Below are positions 41,923 to 51,932 of a stretch of 64,000 nt of DNA, piece by piece. Under the pieces are notes generated by a model, which was not told where the DNA came from, searched no databases, and saw nothing but the letters and a program-made list of their open reading frames with translations. Position 1 is the first letter of the stretch; every line of letters begins with the position of its first letter. Source of the stretch: an uncultured Pelagibacteraceae bacterium. Its GTDB lineage: Bacteria > Pseudomonadota > Alphaproteobacteria > Pelagibacterales > Pelagibacteraceae. Made by a program: the position numbers and the translations under genes. The stretch is from positions 1 through 64,000 of the forward strand of contig CACLKR010000001.1 in assembly GCA_902607625.1 (NCBI GenBank). Reading direction: 5' to 3'.

Positions 41923-42918
41923 ATGATTAATAGAATACTTTTATATAATTCAGGTGGCGGTGTTGGTGATGCATTACAAATTTTACCATTATTTAATACA
42001 TTAAAAAATGAATTTAGAAATGCAAATTTTTTTTACCTTTGCGCCCACAAAAATCATTTTAATTCGAGCTTAAAGGATCTTAATTGTCATATAGATACAT
42101 TAAATTTAGATATTGAATATTTTGGTTTCAGGTGGTGGCACTTGTTGATTGTTAAAGGAAGAATTAAAAAGCACAACATCAAAAAATTTGATTTAATAAT
42201 AGACCTACAATCAAAAATTAGAAATTCTTTAATATTAAAAATGATACCACATAAATATTTTCTATCATCTTGTTATAATTTCAAATTTTCAAAACCTAGC
42301 TTAAGTATAAAAAAAATGAATAAAATTAATGATAACATCGTACAAGCTGTTAATAGTATACTAAGTACTAACTGTAAATTAATAGATTATGATATAAGTA
42401 AGATTGAAAATAAATTCGATACTGAGTCAAAAAAATTATTACCAAAAGATAACTACATTGGATTTTCTATTACGCAAGGAAATGTTTATAGAAAAAAAGA
42501 ATGGCCTTTAAAAAATATTGTTAATTTATGTAATATACTTAAACAAAGTAATAAAACTCCTGTTTTTTTTATTGAAAAAAAAAATATGGAATTAAAAAAT
42601 AAAATTCAGAAATTAATTCCGTATTCGCTTTTTCCAGAACACGAATCAAATTTATCTTCGCCGGCTTTAGTTATTTGCCTTGGAAAACGGTTAGATTTTG
42701 TAATAACAATTGATAATGGAGTTATGCACATGCTGTCATTATCCAAAGTTCCTATGATTTCTTTGTTTGGGCCAACAGATTCAGAAAAGTTTGCACCTGA
42801 ATATGAAAAATCGATAGCTTTAGATAGTAAAAAAATTCACAATACAAAAAATATATCAGCTATTACCGTTGAAGATGTTTTACAGACAGCAAAGCGATAT
42901 TTAAACTTTTCATACTAA
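41923..42918 (+). CDS. Family 9 glycosyltransferase (heptosyltransferase-like)
   Basis: GT-B fold enzyme of family 9, the heptosyltransferase family of LPS core assembly. The 331-residue protein opens INRILLYNSGGGVGDALQILPLF with the family's glycine loop, and the donor-site half contains FSITQGNVYRKKEWP (the typical GA..KxWP position), FVITIDNGVMHMLS and ISLFGPTDSEKFAP near residue 285. The gene's 3' end overlaps the convergent gamma-glutamylcyclotransferase gene by 56 bases. A decayed copy is at 39582. The sugar transferred is unknown; nothing else here shows heptose synthesis. Confidence 0.85.
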   Translation: MINRILLYNSGGGVGDALQILPLFNTLKNEFRNANFFYLCAHKNHFNSSLKDLNCHIDTLNLDIEYFGFRWWHLLIVKGRIKKHNIKKFDLIIDLQSKIRNSLILKMIPHKYFLSSCYNFKFSKPSLSIKKMNKINDNIVQAVNSILSTNCKLIDYDISKIENKFDTESKKLLPKDNYIGFSITQGNVYRKKEWPLKNIVNLCNILKQSNKTPVFFIEKKNMELKNKIQKLIPYSLFPEHESNLSSPALVICLGKRLDFVITIDNGVMHMLSLSKVPMISLFGPTDSEKFAPEYEKSIALDSKKIHNTKNISAITVEDVLQTAKRYLNFSY

Positions 42919-43285
42919 GTTTACAATCTTTATATCCCTGCTTAATTACATTTAAATATTTGAGTGTAGGAGGAACTAGCTTTGTTTTTTTTGACATAAT
43001 ATATGTCATCACTTTCTTTTTTTGATATCTAAAATATTTTTTTTTATATAAGGAAGGATATTCTTCATAAACATCCAATCTTTTTTCGGCAGCCTTAGAA
43101 ATTACATATAGAGCTCCATAAACTTTTTTGCCTATTTTTTTTTCTATATCTGCAGCGCCATACTTGCTTCTAAAAGTTAATCTGTAATTATTGAGAGCGA
43201 TTTTTTTTATAAAACGACAATTTGGGCATCTTCTCTTCATTTGAAGATGATGTAAATTGCTACCGTAAGCAAAATAATAGAGCAT
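42863..43285 (-). CDS. Gamma-glutamylcyclotransferase-fold protein
   Basis: Small protein of the GGCT/AIG2-like fold, 140 residues. The substrate loop YYFAYGSNLHHLQM is at residues 3-16 and the catalytic Glu is probably in LDVYEEYPSLYKKK near residue 72. Members turn gamma-glutamyl amines into 5-oxoproline or act on related metabolites. It lies 5 bases after the CinA-like gene on the same strand, and its last 56 bases overlap the convergent family 9 glycosyltransferase gene. The real substrate cannot be told. Confidence 0.85.
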   Translation of the reverse strand: MLYYFAYGSNLHHLQMKRRCPNCRFIKKIALNNYRLTFRSKYGAADIEKKIGKKVYGALYVISKAAEKRLDVYEEYPSLYKKKYFRYQKKKVMTYIMSKKTKLVPPTLKYLNVIKQGYKDCKLSMKSLNIALLSVKHLQR

Positions 43286-43290
43286 AATTA

Positions 43291-44043
43291 TTATATTTCT
43301 ATTTGGTTAATTTTTTTCTTTTTTATAAAATTTTCAATATTTTTATAACAATCTGAAATCAAGGCTTCTTCAGTAGATCTTATTACTATAGAAACACCAA
43401 TTTTCCCTTGTCTAAAAAAGGGATAACTTCCAATCTCTACATCTTTAAATTCCTTTTGCACTTTTTCTAAAGATGAAGCAATTTCACTTTCAACAGTTAT
43501 CAGACTTATAGTTTTGCTTAAGATTTTTTTTCCACCCTTGATTTTATTATTTAATCCTCCAAGCATAGATTTAAGAATAGATGGAACTCCTGGTAAACAA
43601 TAAACATTTTCGACAATAAAACCTGGGGCACCACTAGAGGGATTAAAAATTAACAAAGCCTTATCAGGCAACATAGCCATTTTTTTTCGCCCCTCATTAA
43701 AATTTTCTGGTCTATAATATTTTTCCAAAATTTCATAGGCTTGCTTATGATATCCATAAGACAAATTAAATGCCTTAGCTACTGACCTTGAGGTAATATC
43801 ATCATGAGTAGGTCCTATGCCCCCTGTAGTAAAGACATACATAAATTTTTTTCTTACATCATTTATAGTTCTTATTATGGAATTTTCCATATCAGGAATG
43901 ACCCTCACCTCTTCCAGCTTAACACCAAGTTCATTAAGCCAGTTAGATATTGACACCACGTTCACATCTTGAGTTCTTCCTGATAGGATCTCGTTACCTA
44001 TAATGATAATTGCAGCATTTACTTTTTTATTAGCCTTTTTCAT
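43291..44043 (-). CDS. CinA-like molybdopterin-binding-fold protein
   Basis: A 250-residue protein with the MoCF/CinA N-terminal fold: AAIIIIGNEILSGRTQDVN at the start, VFTTGGIGPTHDDITSRSVA near residue 75 and VYCLPGVPSILKSML near residue 150. The C-terminal NMN deamidase domain of full-length CinA is absent, so this is the short form common in alphaproteobacteria, of uncertain activity (ADP-ribose pyrophosphatase is known for some CinA N-domains). The ATG at 44043 is preferred over a TTG six bases earlier. It is divergent from sfsA with only 22 bases between starts. Confidence 0.85.
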   Translation of the reverse strand: MKKANKKVNAAIIIIGNEILSGRTQDVNVVSISNWLNELGVKLEEVRVIPDMENSIIRTINDVRKKFMYVFTTGGIGPTHDDITSRSVAKAFNLSYGYHKQAYEILEKYYRPENFNEGRKKMAMLPDKALLIFNPSSGAPGFIVENVYCLPGVPSILKSMLGGLNNKIKGGKKILSKTISLITVESEIASSLEKVQKEFKDVEIGSYPFFRQGKIGVSIVIRSTEEALISDCYKNIENFIKKKKINQIEI

Positions 44044-44065
44044 ATTCAAATAATATTTATATCAG

Positions 44066-44761
44066 ATGAAATTTAAAAAGAAATTATTACAAGGAGCTTT
44101 GATAAAAAGATATAAGAGATTTTTCGTAGATATAAAATATCAGAATATAACTACTACCGCACATTGCCCTAATACCGGATCAATGATGGGATTACTCAAC
44201 AAAGGTAATAGTGTTTGGTTCTCTAAATCTGATAATCCAAAGAGAAAATTGAAATATACTCTTGAAATTGTTGAAGTTAATAAAACGTTGGTTGGTATAA
44301 ATACTCAATTAACTAATAAAATAGTTTTAGAAGCTTTAAATAAAAAAAAAATAAAAAATCTAGTTAAATTCAATAATATTAAAACAGAGGCAAAATTTTC
44401 AGACAAAACTAGATTCGATTTTTTAATTTCCAATAATAAAGAAAGATGTTTCATAGAAGTAAAAAATGTTACTTTAGTAAGAAATGACAAAATTGCCGAA
44501 TTTCCAGATGCTGTTACCTCCCGTGGTACAAAACATTTGAAAGAATTAATAACTGCTAAAAAAAAAGGATACGATAGTTACATATTATATTTAATTCAAA
44601 GAGAAGACTGTAAGTCTTTTAAAATTGCGGAAGATATAGATCAAGAGTATAAAAAAGCTTTTGGTGAAGCTCTAAAAAATGGCGTAAAAATCCTTTGTTA
44701 CGATTGTAAATTAAGCAATGAAGAGATAAAACTTAATAATCAAATTAATTATGAACAGTAA
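44066..44761 (+). CDS. sfsA: SfsA family protein
   Basis: The 231-residue SfsA protein, named for sugar fermentation stimulation; the fold combines an OB-like N-domain and a nuclease-like C-domain. Family motifs are AHCPNTGSMMGL near residue 35, TRFDFLIS (near 113) and CFIEVKNVTL, followed by the PDAVTSRGTKHLKEL region near residue 150. The molecular activity is not established. In alphaproteobacteria it is commonly next to map, as here, where the two overlap by 11 bases. Confidence 0.93.
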   Translation: MKFKKKLLQGALIKRYKRFFVDIKYQNITTTAHCPNTGSMMGLLNKGNSVWFSKSDNPKRKLKYTLEIVEVNKTLVGINTQLTNKIVLEALNKKKIKNLVKFNNIKTEAKFSDKTRFDFLISNNKERCFIEVKNVTLVRNDKIAEFPDAVTSRGTKHLKELITAKKKGYDSYILYLIQREDCKSFKIAEDIDQEYKKAFGEALKNGVKILCYDCKLSNEEIKLNNQINYEQ

Positions 44762-45527
44762 TTATAATGAATCTTTTGAGCAAGCAAAAATTGCAGGTAG
44801 TTTAGCCGCTGATACATTAGATGAAATTACTTCATTTGTTGTGCCTGGTATCACAACAGATAAATTAGATAAAATTTGTTATGAATTTATAAGAGACAAT
44901 GGTGGATATTCTGCACCTCTTTACTATAGAGGTTTTCCAAAATCATGTTGCACTTCGGTAAATCATGTTGTGTGTCATGGAATCCCAACTAATAAATACT
45001 TAAATGAAGGAGATATAATTAATATTGACGTAACATCAATTGTAAATGGTTGGCATGGAGATACCAGTAGAATGTTTTTTGTTGGTGAAGTTTCTGTAAA
45101 AAGCAAAAATTTAGTTTCGGCAACTTACAATTCAATGATGAAAGCTATTTCTATAATTAAAAATGGAATTCGTTTGGGAGATATTGGTGAAATTATTCAG
45201 AAGTACGTAGAAGAAAAAGGTTTTTCTGTTGTTAGAGATTTTTGTGGGCATGGTATAGGTAAAATATTTCATCAATCTCCAAATATATTACATTATGGAA
45301 AAAAAGGAGAAGGAATCAAATTAGAAACAGGAATGATGTTTACTGTTGAGCCCATGATAAATGAAGGCATATATAATACTAAATTACTTAAAGATGGGTG
45401 GACCGCAGTAACAAAAGATAAATCTTTGTCAGCACAATTCGAACATACTGTTGGTGTAACAAATAATGGTTTTGAAATATTTACTAAGTCAAAAAAAAAA
45501 TATGAACAACCACCTTATTCAATATGA
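44751..45527 (+). CDS. map: Methionine aminopeptidase, type I
   Basis: Removes the initiator methionine from new proteins. The 258-residue protein has all five metal ligands: Asp in NIDVTSIVNGWHGDTSRMF (two Asp, near residues 97 and 108), His in CGHGIGKIFH (about 171), Glu in TVEPMINEG (about 204) and Glu in QFEHTVGVT (about 235). It overlaps sfsA by 11 bases and purB by four (ATGA), so it is cotranslated with both. Confidence 0.97.
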   Translation: MNSNYNESFEQAKIAGSLAADTLDEITSFVVPGITTDKLDKICYEFIRDNGGYSAPLYYRGFPKSCCTSVNHVVCHGIPTNKYLNEGDIINIDVTSIVNGWHGDTSRMFFVGEVSVKSKNLVSATYNSMMKAISIIKNGIRLGDIGEIIQKYVEEKGFSVVRDFCGHGIGKIFHQSPNILHYGKKGEGIKLETGMMFTVEPMINEGIYNTKLLKDGWTAVTKDKSLSAQFEHTVGVTNNGFEIFTKSKKKYEQPPYSI

Positions 45528-46816
45528 TTCAGAGATATTCTAGAAAAGAAATTAAAAAAATTTGGGAAGAAAAAAATAAATATCAAATATGGCTAGATAT
45601 CGAAATAGCCGCTGCTCAAGCAATGGAAAAACTCAAACTTATTCCGAGAGGAATATCTTCAAAAGTTCGAAAAAAAGCAACAATAAATGTTAGCAGAATT
45701 CATAAAATTGAAAGTAAAGTACACCATGATGTAATTGCTTTTTTGACCTCGATTACTGAAAAAGTGGGTCATGAAGGAAAATTTTTGCATCAAGGCATGA
45801 CTTCTTCTGATGTTTTAGATACTTCTTTTAATATTCAATTGGTGCAGGCAAGTAAAATTATTAGTAAGGATATTGATGAAATTTTGAAAGTTTTGAAAAA
45901 TAAATCCCTAAAGTATAAGAAAACTATATGCATAGGAAGAAGCCATGGTGTTCATGCTGAACCAACTACTTTTGGTTTAAAACTATTAAGTTTTTATGAA
46001 GAATTTAAAAGAAATAAAAAAAGACTTGAAAGCGCAGTTAAAGAAGTTTCTACATGTGCTATTTCTGGTGCAGTTGGAACTTTTGCTAACGTTGATCCTA
46101 AAGTTGAAACTTATGTAGCTAAAAAATTTAATTTAAGAGTTGAGCCCATATCGACTCAAGTTATACCAAGAGATAGGCATGCCTATTATTTTTCTGTTTT
46201 GGCTATAATTGCAGGATCAATTGAAAGAGTTGCAACCGAAATAAGAAATCTGCAAAAAACAGAATTGCAAGAAGTAGAAGAATTTTTTGATAAGAGGCAA
46301 AAGGGATCTTCTGCAATGCCTCACAAAAAAAATCCAATATTAAGTGAAAATTTAACTGGTCTCGCAAGGATGGTTAGAAGCTATGTTGTTCCTGCATTGG
46401 AAAATATTTCCCTCTGGCACGAAAGAGATATTTCTCATTCTAGCGTTGAGAGAAATATAGGACCAGATTCTACTATTACGCTAGATTTTTCACTTAACAG
46501 GTTAAAAAATATTTTACAAAATATGCATGTTTACCCAAAGAAAATGCTTAAGAATCTTAATATTTCCAATGGTTTAATATTTTCACAAAGAGTAATGCTA
46601 GAATTAACTAAACGTGGAGTTTCAAGAGAGAAGGCCTATGGAGTGGTTCAAAAAAATGCCCAAAATTCATGGAAAAAAAATATATCTTTCTACGAAAGTT
46701 TAACGAAAGACTCATTGATTAATAAAAAAATTTCTAATAAAGACTTGGTGAAAATGTTTGATATCAACTATCATACAAAAAGAATAAACGTGATATATAA
46801 AAGGGTTTTAAAATAA
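45524..46816 (+). CDS. purB: Adenylosuccinate lyase
   Basis: Catalyses two fumarate-releasing steps of purine synthesis (SAICAR to AICAR, and adenylosuccinate to AMP). The 430-residue protein has the fumarase/aspartase superfamily signature [17 protein letters not shown] near residue 265, with the flexible catalytic serine loop, plus [12 protein letters not shown] near residue 88 and [14 protein letters not shown] near 140. It starts the purB-purC-purS-purQ-purL series typical of alphaproteobacteria; the small DUF1476 gene often found between purB and purC is absent. Confidence 0.97.
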   Translation: MIQRYSRKEIKKIWEEKNKYQIWLDIEIAAAQAMEKLKLIPRGISSKVRKKATINVSRIHKIESKVHHDVIAFLTSITEKVGHEGKFLHQGMTSSDVLDTSFNIQLVQASKIISKDIDEILKVLKNKSLKYKKTICIGRSHGVHAEPTTFGLKLLSFYEEFKRNKKRLESAVKEVSTCAISGAVGTFANVDPKVETYVAKKFNLRVEPISTQVIPRDRHAYYFSVLAIIAGSIERVATEIRNLQKTELQEVEEFFDKRQKGSSAMPHKKNPILSENLTGLARMVRSYVVPALENISLWHERDISHSSVERNIGPDSTITLDFSLNRLKNILQNMHVYPKKMLKNLNISNGLIFSQRVMLELTKRGVSREKAYGVVQKNAQNSWKKNISFYESLTKDSLINKKISNKDLVKMFDINYHTKRINVIYKRVLK

Positions 46817-46818
46817 AT

Positions 46819-47604
46819 ATGAACAAAGGAAAAAAACTTTATGAAGGAAAGGCAAAGATCCTTTATGAAGGGCCTGAAAAAGGTACGGCCATTCAACATT
46901 TTAAAGATGACGCTACAGCTTTTAATAATCTAAAAAAATCTACAGTTGAAGGGAAAGGCGTATTAAATAATAGAATTTCAGAACATATTCTTAATAACCT
47001 TAACCAAATCGGAATAAAAACTCATCTTTTAAAAAGATTAAATATGCGGGAACAATTAGTACGACTAGTGGAAATAATTCCAATTGAATTTATTGTTAGA
47101 AATATTGCTACAGGTTCGCTTACGAAAAGATTGGCTATTCCTGACGGAACTGTATTATCAAAACCCTTAATTGAATATAGTTATAAAAATGATGAGTTGG
47201 GGGACCCTCTTATTGCGAGAGAACACATAATTGAATTCAAATGGGCAAACAAAATGGATTTAGATCTAATCAATAATTATTGTCTAAGAATTAATGATTT
47301 TATGCTAGGCATGTTTAGAGGCATAGGCATCAAACTGGTAGATTTTAAATTAGAATTTGGAAGAGTAAATATAGACGGAAAAAATGAAATTATTTTAGCT
47401 GATGAAATTAGTCCAGATACATGCAGATTATGGGATGTTGTAAGTGAAAAAAAATTAGATAAGGACAGATTTAGAAAAGATTTAGGGAATATTATTCAAG
47501 CTTATCAAGAAGTTGCAAGAAGACTTGGCATATTTCATGAAGAGAGCAATATAAGTGAAGTCAAATTTGGCAAACCCCAAGCAGTAAATATAAAGAAAAA
47601 ATAA
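46819..47604 (+). CDS. purC: SAICAR synthetase
   Basis: Phosphoribosylaminoimidazole-succinocarboxamide synthase, joining aspartate to CAIR with ATP. The 261-residue protein begins [14 protein letters not shown], and has [28 protein letters not shown] near residue 91, the SAICAR synthetase signature [10 protein letters not shown] near residue 174 and [14 protein letters not shown]. It starts two bases after the purB stop and ends one base before purS. Confidence 0.97.
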   Translation: MNKGKKLYEGKAKILYEGPEKGTAIQHFKDDATAFNNLKKSTVEGKGVLNNRISEHILNNLNQIGIKTHLLKRLNMREQLVRLVEIIPIEFIVRNIATGSLTKRLAIPDGTVLSKPLIEYSYKNDELGDPLIAREHIIEFKWANKMDLDLINNYCLRINDFMLGMFRGIGIKLVDFKLEFGRVNIDGKNEIILADEISPDTCRLWDVVSEKKLDKDRFRKDLGNIIQAYQEVARRLGIFHEESNISEVKFGKPQAVNIKKK

Positions 47605-47605
47605 T

Positions 47606-47845
47606 TTGAAAATATCAGCAATAGTCACTTTGAAAAAAGATGTGCTTGACCCCCAAGGTAAAGTTGTAAGCCAAACATTAAGAAATATGGGATACGATAA
47701 TATTATTAATGTCAGGCAAGGAAAATATTTCGAGATAGAATTAAATGAAATAAATAAAGAAAAAGCAAAAAAAAAAGTTGAAGAAATTTGCAAAAACCTT
47801 TTAACAAATATTGTTATTGAAGATTATACAATCAATTTAAAGTAA
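47606..47845 (+). CDS. purS: FGAM synthase subunit PurS
   Basis: Small bridging subunit of the three-part formylglycinamidine ribonucleotide synthase (PurS-PurQ-PurL). The 79-residue protein reads KISAIVTLKKDVLDPQGKVV, with the family motif VLDPQG, followed by LRNMGYDNIINVRQGKYFEI. No ATG fits: the start must be the TTG at 47606, directly after the purC stop, giving a protein that aligns with the family from its first residues. Its stop overlaps purQ (TAATG). Confidence 0.95.
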   Translation: MKISAIVTLKKDVLDPQGKVVSQTLRNMGYDNIINVRQGKYFEIELNEINKEKAKKKVEEICKNLLTNIVIEDYTINLK

Positions 47846-48531
47846 TGAAATCGGCAGTAATTGTTTTTCCTGGGTCAAATTGTGATAGAGATGTCGCGGT
47901 AGCGCTTGAAAAATTTCATATTAAAAATCAAATGGTTTGGCACAATGAAACAGAATTACCAAAGTGTGATTTAATTATTTTACCAGGAGGTTTTTCATAT
48001 GGAGATTATTTGAGAACTGGCTGTATAGCCAGTAAATCAAGAATTATAAATGCTGTAATTAAACATGAAAAAAATGGTGGTTTAATATTAGGAATTTGCA
48101 ATGGTTTCCAAATACTAATTGAAACTGGTTTGTTGCCAGGAGTTTTACTGCGAAATAAAAAATTAAGGTTTTTGTCAAAAAATGTATTTCTTAAAGCATT
48201 AAATATTAATAATCATTTTTGTTTATATTATAAACAAAAAAAAGTTATAGAATTGCCAATTGCCCATAATGAAGGAAGCTATTTTGCAAATAGTAATCTT
48301 TTACAAAACCTTGAGGATAATAATTTAATTGCATTTAAGTACTGTGATCAAAAAGGAAATATTATAAGTGACGCTAATCCTAATGGATCATCTAACAACA
48401 TAGCTGGAATACTAAATAATAAAAAAAATGTTTTGGGAATGATGCCGCACCCCGAGAGATTAATTGACCCAATTTTATCTGGAGAAGATGGTTCGTTAAT
48501 GTTCAAAAGTTTATTTAATTCACCGACTTAA
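47845..48531 (+). CDS. purQ: FGAM synthase glutaminase subunit PurQ
   Basis: Glutamine amidotransferase supplying ammonia to PurL. The 228-residue protein is a class I glutaminase: [19 protein letters not shown] at the start, [17 protein letters not shown] near residue 50, the nucleophile Cys in [10 protein letters not shown] (near 86) and the His-Glu pair in MMPHPERL near residue 200. It overlaps both purS and purL by one base (TAATG), so the three subunits are made in coupled fashion. Confidence 0.97.
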   Translation: MKSAVIVFPGSNCDRDVAVALEKFHIKNQMVWHNETELPKCDLIILPGGFSYGDYLRTGCIASKSRIINAVIKHEKNGGLILGICNGFQILIETGLLPGVLLRNKKLRFLSKNVFLKALNINNHFCLYYKQKKVIELPIAHNEGSYFANSNLLQNLEDNNLIAFKYCDQKGNIISDANPNGSSNNIAGILNNKKNVLGMMPHPERLIDPILSGEDGSLMFKSLFNSPT

Positions 48532-50723
48532 TGAAAATCACTAATGAAATAATCAACAAGCATGGTATTAAACCACATGAATTTAAAAAAATAATTTCAT
48601 TAATTCAAAAAGAACCTAATATATTAGAGCTAGGAATTTTTTCTGCCATGTGGAATGAACATTGTTCTTATAAATCTTCTAAAAAATATTTAAGAACTTT
48701 ACCTACCAATAATAAAAAAGTTATTCAGGGACCCGGTGAAAATGCTGGTGTCATAGATATTGAAGATGACGATGCTTTAGTATTCAAAATTGAAAGTCAT
48801 AATCATCCTTCATACATAGAGCCTTATCAAGGGGCAGCAACTGGGGTTGGTGGAATATTAAGAGATATTTTTACAATGGGAGCTCGACCTATAGCTATAT
48901 TAAATTCAATCCATTTTGGAAGCCACAAACATATAAAAACAAAGAATCTGTTAAATGGTGTTGTTTCAGGAATTGGTGGCTATGGAAACTGCGTAGGAAT
49001 TCCTACTGTTGGTGGAGAGGTTAAGTTTGATGATTCATACAATGAAAATATATTAGTTAATGCTATGGCCGTAGGATTGGCTAAAAAAAATAAAATATTT
49101 TATTCAAAGGCACAAGGTATCAATCAACCTGTAATTTATGTTGGGTCAAAAACTGGCAGAGATGGAATTCATGGCGCTAGCATGGCTTCGGCTGAGTTTG
49201 ATGATAACACTGAAGAAAAAAAACCAACAGTACAGGTAGGCGATCCCTTTACAGAAAAACTACTTTTAGAAGCATGTTTAGAGCTTATGAAAGACGATTC
49301 TATCATAGCGATACAGGACATGGGTGCAGCTGGATTAACTTCATCAAGCGTTGAAATGGCATCGAAAGGTGATTTAGGAATTGAAATAAATTTAAATAAT
49401 ATTCCTTGTAGAGAAAAAAATATGACTCCATACGAAATGATGCTTTCAGAAACTCAAGAAAGAATGTTGCTAATATTAAATTCTGGAAAAGAAGAAAAAG
49501 CAAAAAAAATTTTTAACAAATGGGGTTTGGATTTTTCTATTATAGGAAAAACAACAAATTCAAGAAACTTGGTTTTAAACTTCAATGATAAAGAAGTTGC
49601 GAATTTACCTTTAAGCTCTCTATCAATTAATGCTCCTGTATATGACAGAAAATGGAAAAAAAATGAAAACCAAAAAAAAGTTAATATGCAAAAAAATTTT
49701 AAATCTTTTAAAATACTTGATTCTTTTAAAAAAATATTAATAAGCCCAAATAATTCAGAAAAAAGTTGGGTATGGGAACAATACGATAGTACTGTTATGG
49801 CTGACACAGTTCAAAAACCCGGTGGCGATTCTGGGGTTGTTAGAATTCATGGAAAAAATAAAGGCATTGCATTAACTGTAGATTCCTCAGCTCATTATTG
49901 TTTGGCAAACCCTTTGATGGGTGGCAAACAAGTTGTTTGTGAGGCTTGGAGGAATCTCATTGCTGTTGGTTCAAATCCTATAGCTATTACAAATTGTTTG
50001 AATTTTGGTAATCCAGAAAAAGATAAAATAATGGGACAGTTTGTTGAAACCATAGATGGAATTTCTCAAGCCTGCACATATCTAGACTTTCCAGTGGTTT
50101 CGGGAAACGTTTCTTTTTATAACGAAACAAAAAATAAAGCCATCGCACCAACTCCTACTATTGGAGCCGCTGGTTTAATAAAAAATTTAAATTACATGAT
50201 GACTAAAAATATAAAGGAGATTGGAAGCCATATATTAGTAATTGGTAAAACTTTAGGACATCTTTATCAAAGTGAATTTTTCAGGGAAGTCCTATTTTTT
50301 AAAGACGGCCCTCCTCCAGAAGTTAATTTATTTAATGAAAAAAATAACGGTTATGCTATTCAAACACTTATTGCAAAAAAACTTGTAAATTCTGCACATG
50401 ACATATCGTCTGGTGGAATACTTTTAGCTTTAACAGAAATGTGTATTTCTGGAAAAATTGGGGCTAAAATTAAAATTCCTAATGATAATATAAGCATTCA
50501 TGAGTATTTATTTGGAGAAGATCAAAGCAGGTATTTAGTTGAAATTAATGAAAAAAATATTAAAGAAGCAACTAATATTTTGAAAAAAAATAGTGTATAT
50601 TATGAAATAATTGGAAAGACTCAGAAAGATAAATTAAATGTGGATAAGGAATTTGATATAAAATTATCTGATCTAAGCAAATTAAATTCTTTTTGGTTTA
50701 AAAATTATTTTAAAGAAAATTAA
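48531..50723 (+). CDS. purL: FGAM synthase large subunit PurL (small type)
   Basis: ATP-dependent synthase subunit that aminates FGAR. The 730-residue length is that of the small PurL type that works with PurS and PurQ. Visible motifs are [12 protein letters not shown] near residue 40, [22 protein letters not shown] (its parts ESHNHPS and [10 protein letters not shown] near 85-105), [15 protein letters not shown] near residue 265, and in the second half [10 protein letters not shown] and [15 protein letters not shown]. It ends the purine part of the operon, with bolA six bases on. Confidence 0.98.
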   Translation: MKITNEIINKHGIKPHEFKKIISLIQKEPNILELGIFSAMWNEHCSYKSSKKYLRTLPTNNKKVIQGPGENAGVIDIEDDDALVFKIESHNHPSYIEPYQGAATGVGGILRDIFTMGARPIAILNSIHFGSHKHIKTKNLLNGVVSGIGGYGNCVGIPTVGGEVKFDDSYNENILVNAMAVGLAKKNKIFYSKAQGINQPVIYVGSKTGRDGIHGASMASAEFDDNTEEKKPTVQVGDPFTEKLLLEACLELMKDDSIIAIQDMGAAGLTSSSVEMASKGDLGIEINLNNIPCREKNMTPYEMMLSETQERMLLILNSGKEEKAKKIFNKWGLDFSIIGKTTNSRNLVLNFNDKEVANLPLSSLSINAPVYDRKWKKNENQKKVNMQKNFKSFKILDSFKKILISPNNSEKSWVWEQYDSTVMADTVQKPGGDSGVVRIHGKNKGIALTVDSSAHYCLANPLMGGKQVVCEAWRNLIAVGSNPIAITNCLNFGNPEKDKIMGQFVETIDGISQACTYLDFPVVSGNVSFYNETKNKAIAPTPTIGAAGLIKNLNYMMTKNIKEIGSHILVIGKTLGHLYQSEFFREVLFFKDGPPPEVNLFNEKNNGYAIQTLIAKKLVNSAHDISSGGILLALTEMCISGKIGAKIKIPNDNISIHEYLFGEDQSRYLVEINEKNIKEATNILKKNSVYYEIIGKTQKDKLNVDKEFDIKLSDLSKLNSFWFKNYFKEN

Positions 50724-50729
50724 TAAATT

Positions 50730-50960
50730 ATGACTCTTAAGTTGGAAGAAATAAAAAAATTAATCAAAGAGTCTATGCCTGATGCGGAAATTTCTATTCA
50801 AGATTTAGCTGGTGATGAAAATCATTATTCAGCAACGATTATATCAAAAGTTTTTTCTGGAAAAAGTAAAATTGATCAACACAAACTAGTATATAAAGCT
50901 TTGAAGGGTAAAATGGGAAATGAACTACATGCTTTAGAACTTAATACAAAGGAAAATTAA
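50730..50960 (+). CDS. bolA: BolA family protein
   Basis: A 76-residue BolA-like protein, partner of monothiol glutaredoxin in iron-sulfur cluster handling. It has the class II fold: EIKKLIKESMPDAEISIQDL, the HYSATIISKVFSGKSKIDQHKLVYKAL stretch (its parts HYSATIISKVF and KIDQHKLVYKAL) with the conserved His near residue 51, and GNELHALELNT at the end. The conserved Cys/His ligand region is of the BolA2/IbaG-like type. It is followed two bases later by grxD, the usual partner. Confidence 0.94.
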   Translation: MTLKLEEIKKLIKESMPDAEISIQDLAGDENHYSATIISKVFSGKSKIDQHKLVYKALKGKMGNELHALELNTKEN

Positions 50961-50962
50961 AT

Positions 50963-51292
50963 ATGAATGAAAATATTAAAAAAAGAATTGAAGACTATAT
51001 TAAAAAAAATGAAGTTTGTTTGTTTATGAAAGGTACTCCGGAAATTCCCCAATGTGGATTTTCTTTGGCAGTATCAAATATGCTAAAACATTTAAATGTA
51101 AATTTTATTGGTGTTAATGTACTTGAAGACCCAGATATTAGAGAGGGCATTAAAGAATATAGCGATTGGCCTACAATTCCACAACTTTATGTAAAAAACG
51201 AATTTATAGGAGGTTGCGATATTGTCAAAGAAATGTTCGAAAAAGGTGAATTGCAAAACAAGCTCAAGGAGAAAAAAATTAGCTATAAATAA
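50963..51292 (+). CDS. grxD: Monothiol glutaredoxin, Grx4 type
   Basis: CGFS-type monothiol glutaredoxin that transfers [2Fe-2S] clusters with BolA and glutathione. The 109-residue protein has VCLFMKGTPEIPQCGFSLA, with the active-site CGFS near residue 30, then WPTIPQLYVKNEFIGGCDIV near residue 72, which holds the cis-Pro and glutathione-binding residues. It is the last gene of the map-pur-bolA operon and meets the next gene tail to tail with a 12-base gap and no clear terminator. Confidence 0.96.
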   Translation: MNENIKKRIEDYIKKNEVCLFMKGTPEIPQCGFSLAVSNMLKHLNVNFIGVNVLEDPDIREGIKEYSDWPTIPQLYVKNEFIGGCDIVKEMFEKGELQNKLKEKKISYK

Positions 51293-51304
51293 TAGATAAT
51301 ATTG

Positions 51305-51919
51305 TTATTTAAAAATAGTTCTAATTTTTTTACTTAAATATTTTCTGATTAATGTAAAAAAAGATATTTTTTTATGATTTTCTTGTCTAATATTATTATC
51401 AATTTTGTAATCAATTTTTTCTTCCCAAGCTAATTCAATTACAAAACTTTCTCTAAACACTTCTTCAAACAATTTAGCCATAGATACTGTAATAAATGGA
51501 TCTATCAATTGGTTTTTTTTTGACGCGACAATTGTATTAGATACATCATCAAAACAAAACCACCATATGTGATCATTTTCATTTTCAAATACTAAATTAT
51601 CTCCTAACCTTGATGGCAACTCTATGTAACCTTTCGAGGAAATTCTCTCTAGTTCCTTAACAAAAAATTCAAAATCATCTACATGCTCAATAACATGACT
51701 TGATATAACAAAATCAAATTCTTTATTCTTAAATGGCAAATTTTTTTCATTAATTTTAATAAATTTTTTCTCTTTATAAAAATCAGAAAAATCCTGAATA
51801 TCGGCAATTACTGATGCGTTTTTATGAGCTCTAAATCCACAACCAATATCTAAAACTTTCCAATTTAAGTTCTTTTCTAGAATACTGTTTACGTGTTTTA
51901 TTGAAGTTCTTTTTAACAA
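51305..51919 (-). CDS. Class I SAM-dependent methyltransferase
   Basis: A 204-residue methyltransferase of the Methyltransf_11 type: SAM-binding loop WKVLDIGCGFRAHKNASVIAD (split as WKVLDIGCGFRAH) near residue 20, FDFVISSHVIEHVDDFEFFVKE near residue 68, and IELPSR later. The N-terminus is short, with TTG at 51919 as the only reasonable start, since a stop lies two codons upstream and no ATG is in range. It is 13 bases downstream of rpsD on the same strand. The substrate is unknown; it resembles glycan-locus methyltransferases more than rRNA enzymes. Confidence 0.78.
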   Translation of the reverse strand: MLKRTSIKHVNSILEKNLNWKVLDIGCGFRAHKNASVIADIQDFSDFYKEKKFIKINEKNLPFKNKEFDFVISSHVIEHVDDFEFFVKELERISSKGYIELPSRLGDNLVFENENDHIWWFCFDDVSNTIVASKKNQLIDPFITVSMAKLFEEVFRESFVIELAWEEKIDYKIDNNIRQENHKKISFFTLIRKYLSKKIRTIFK

Positions 51920-51932
51920 AATTTAACTTTGA

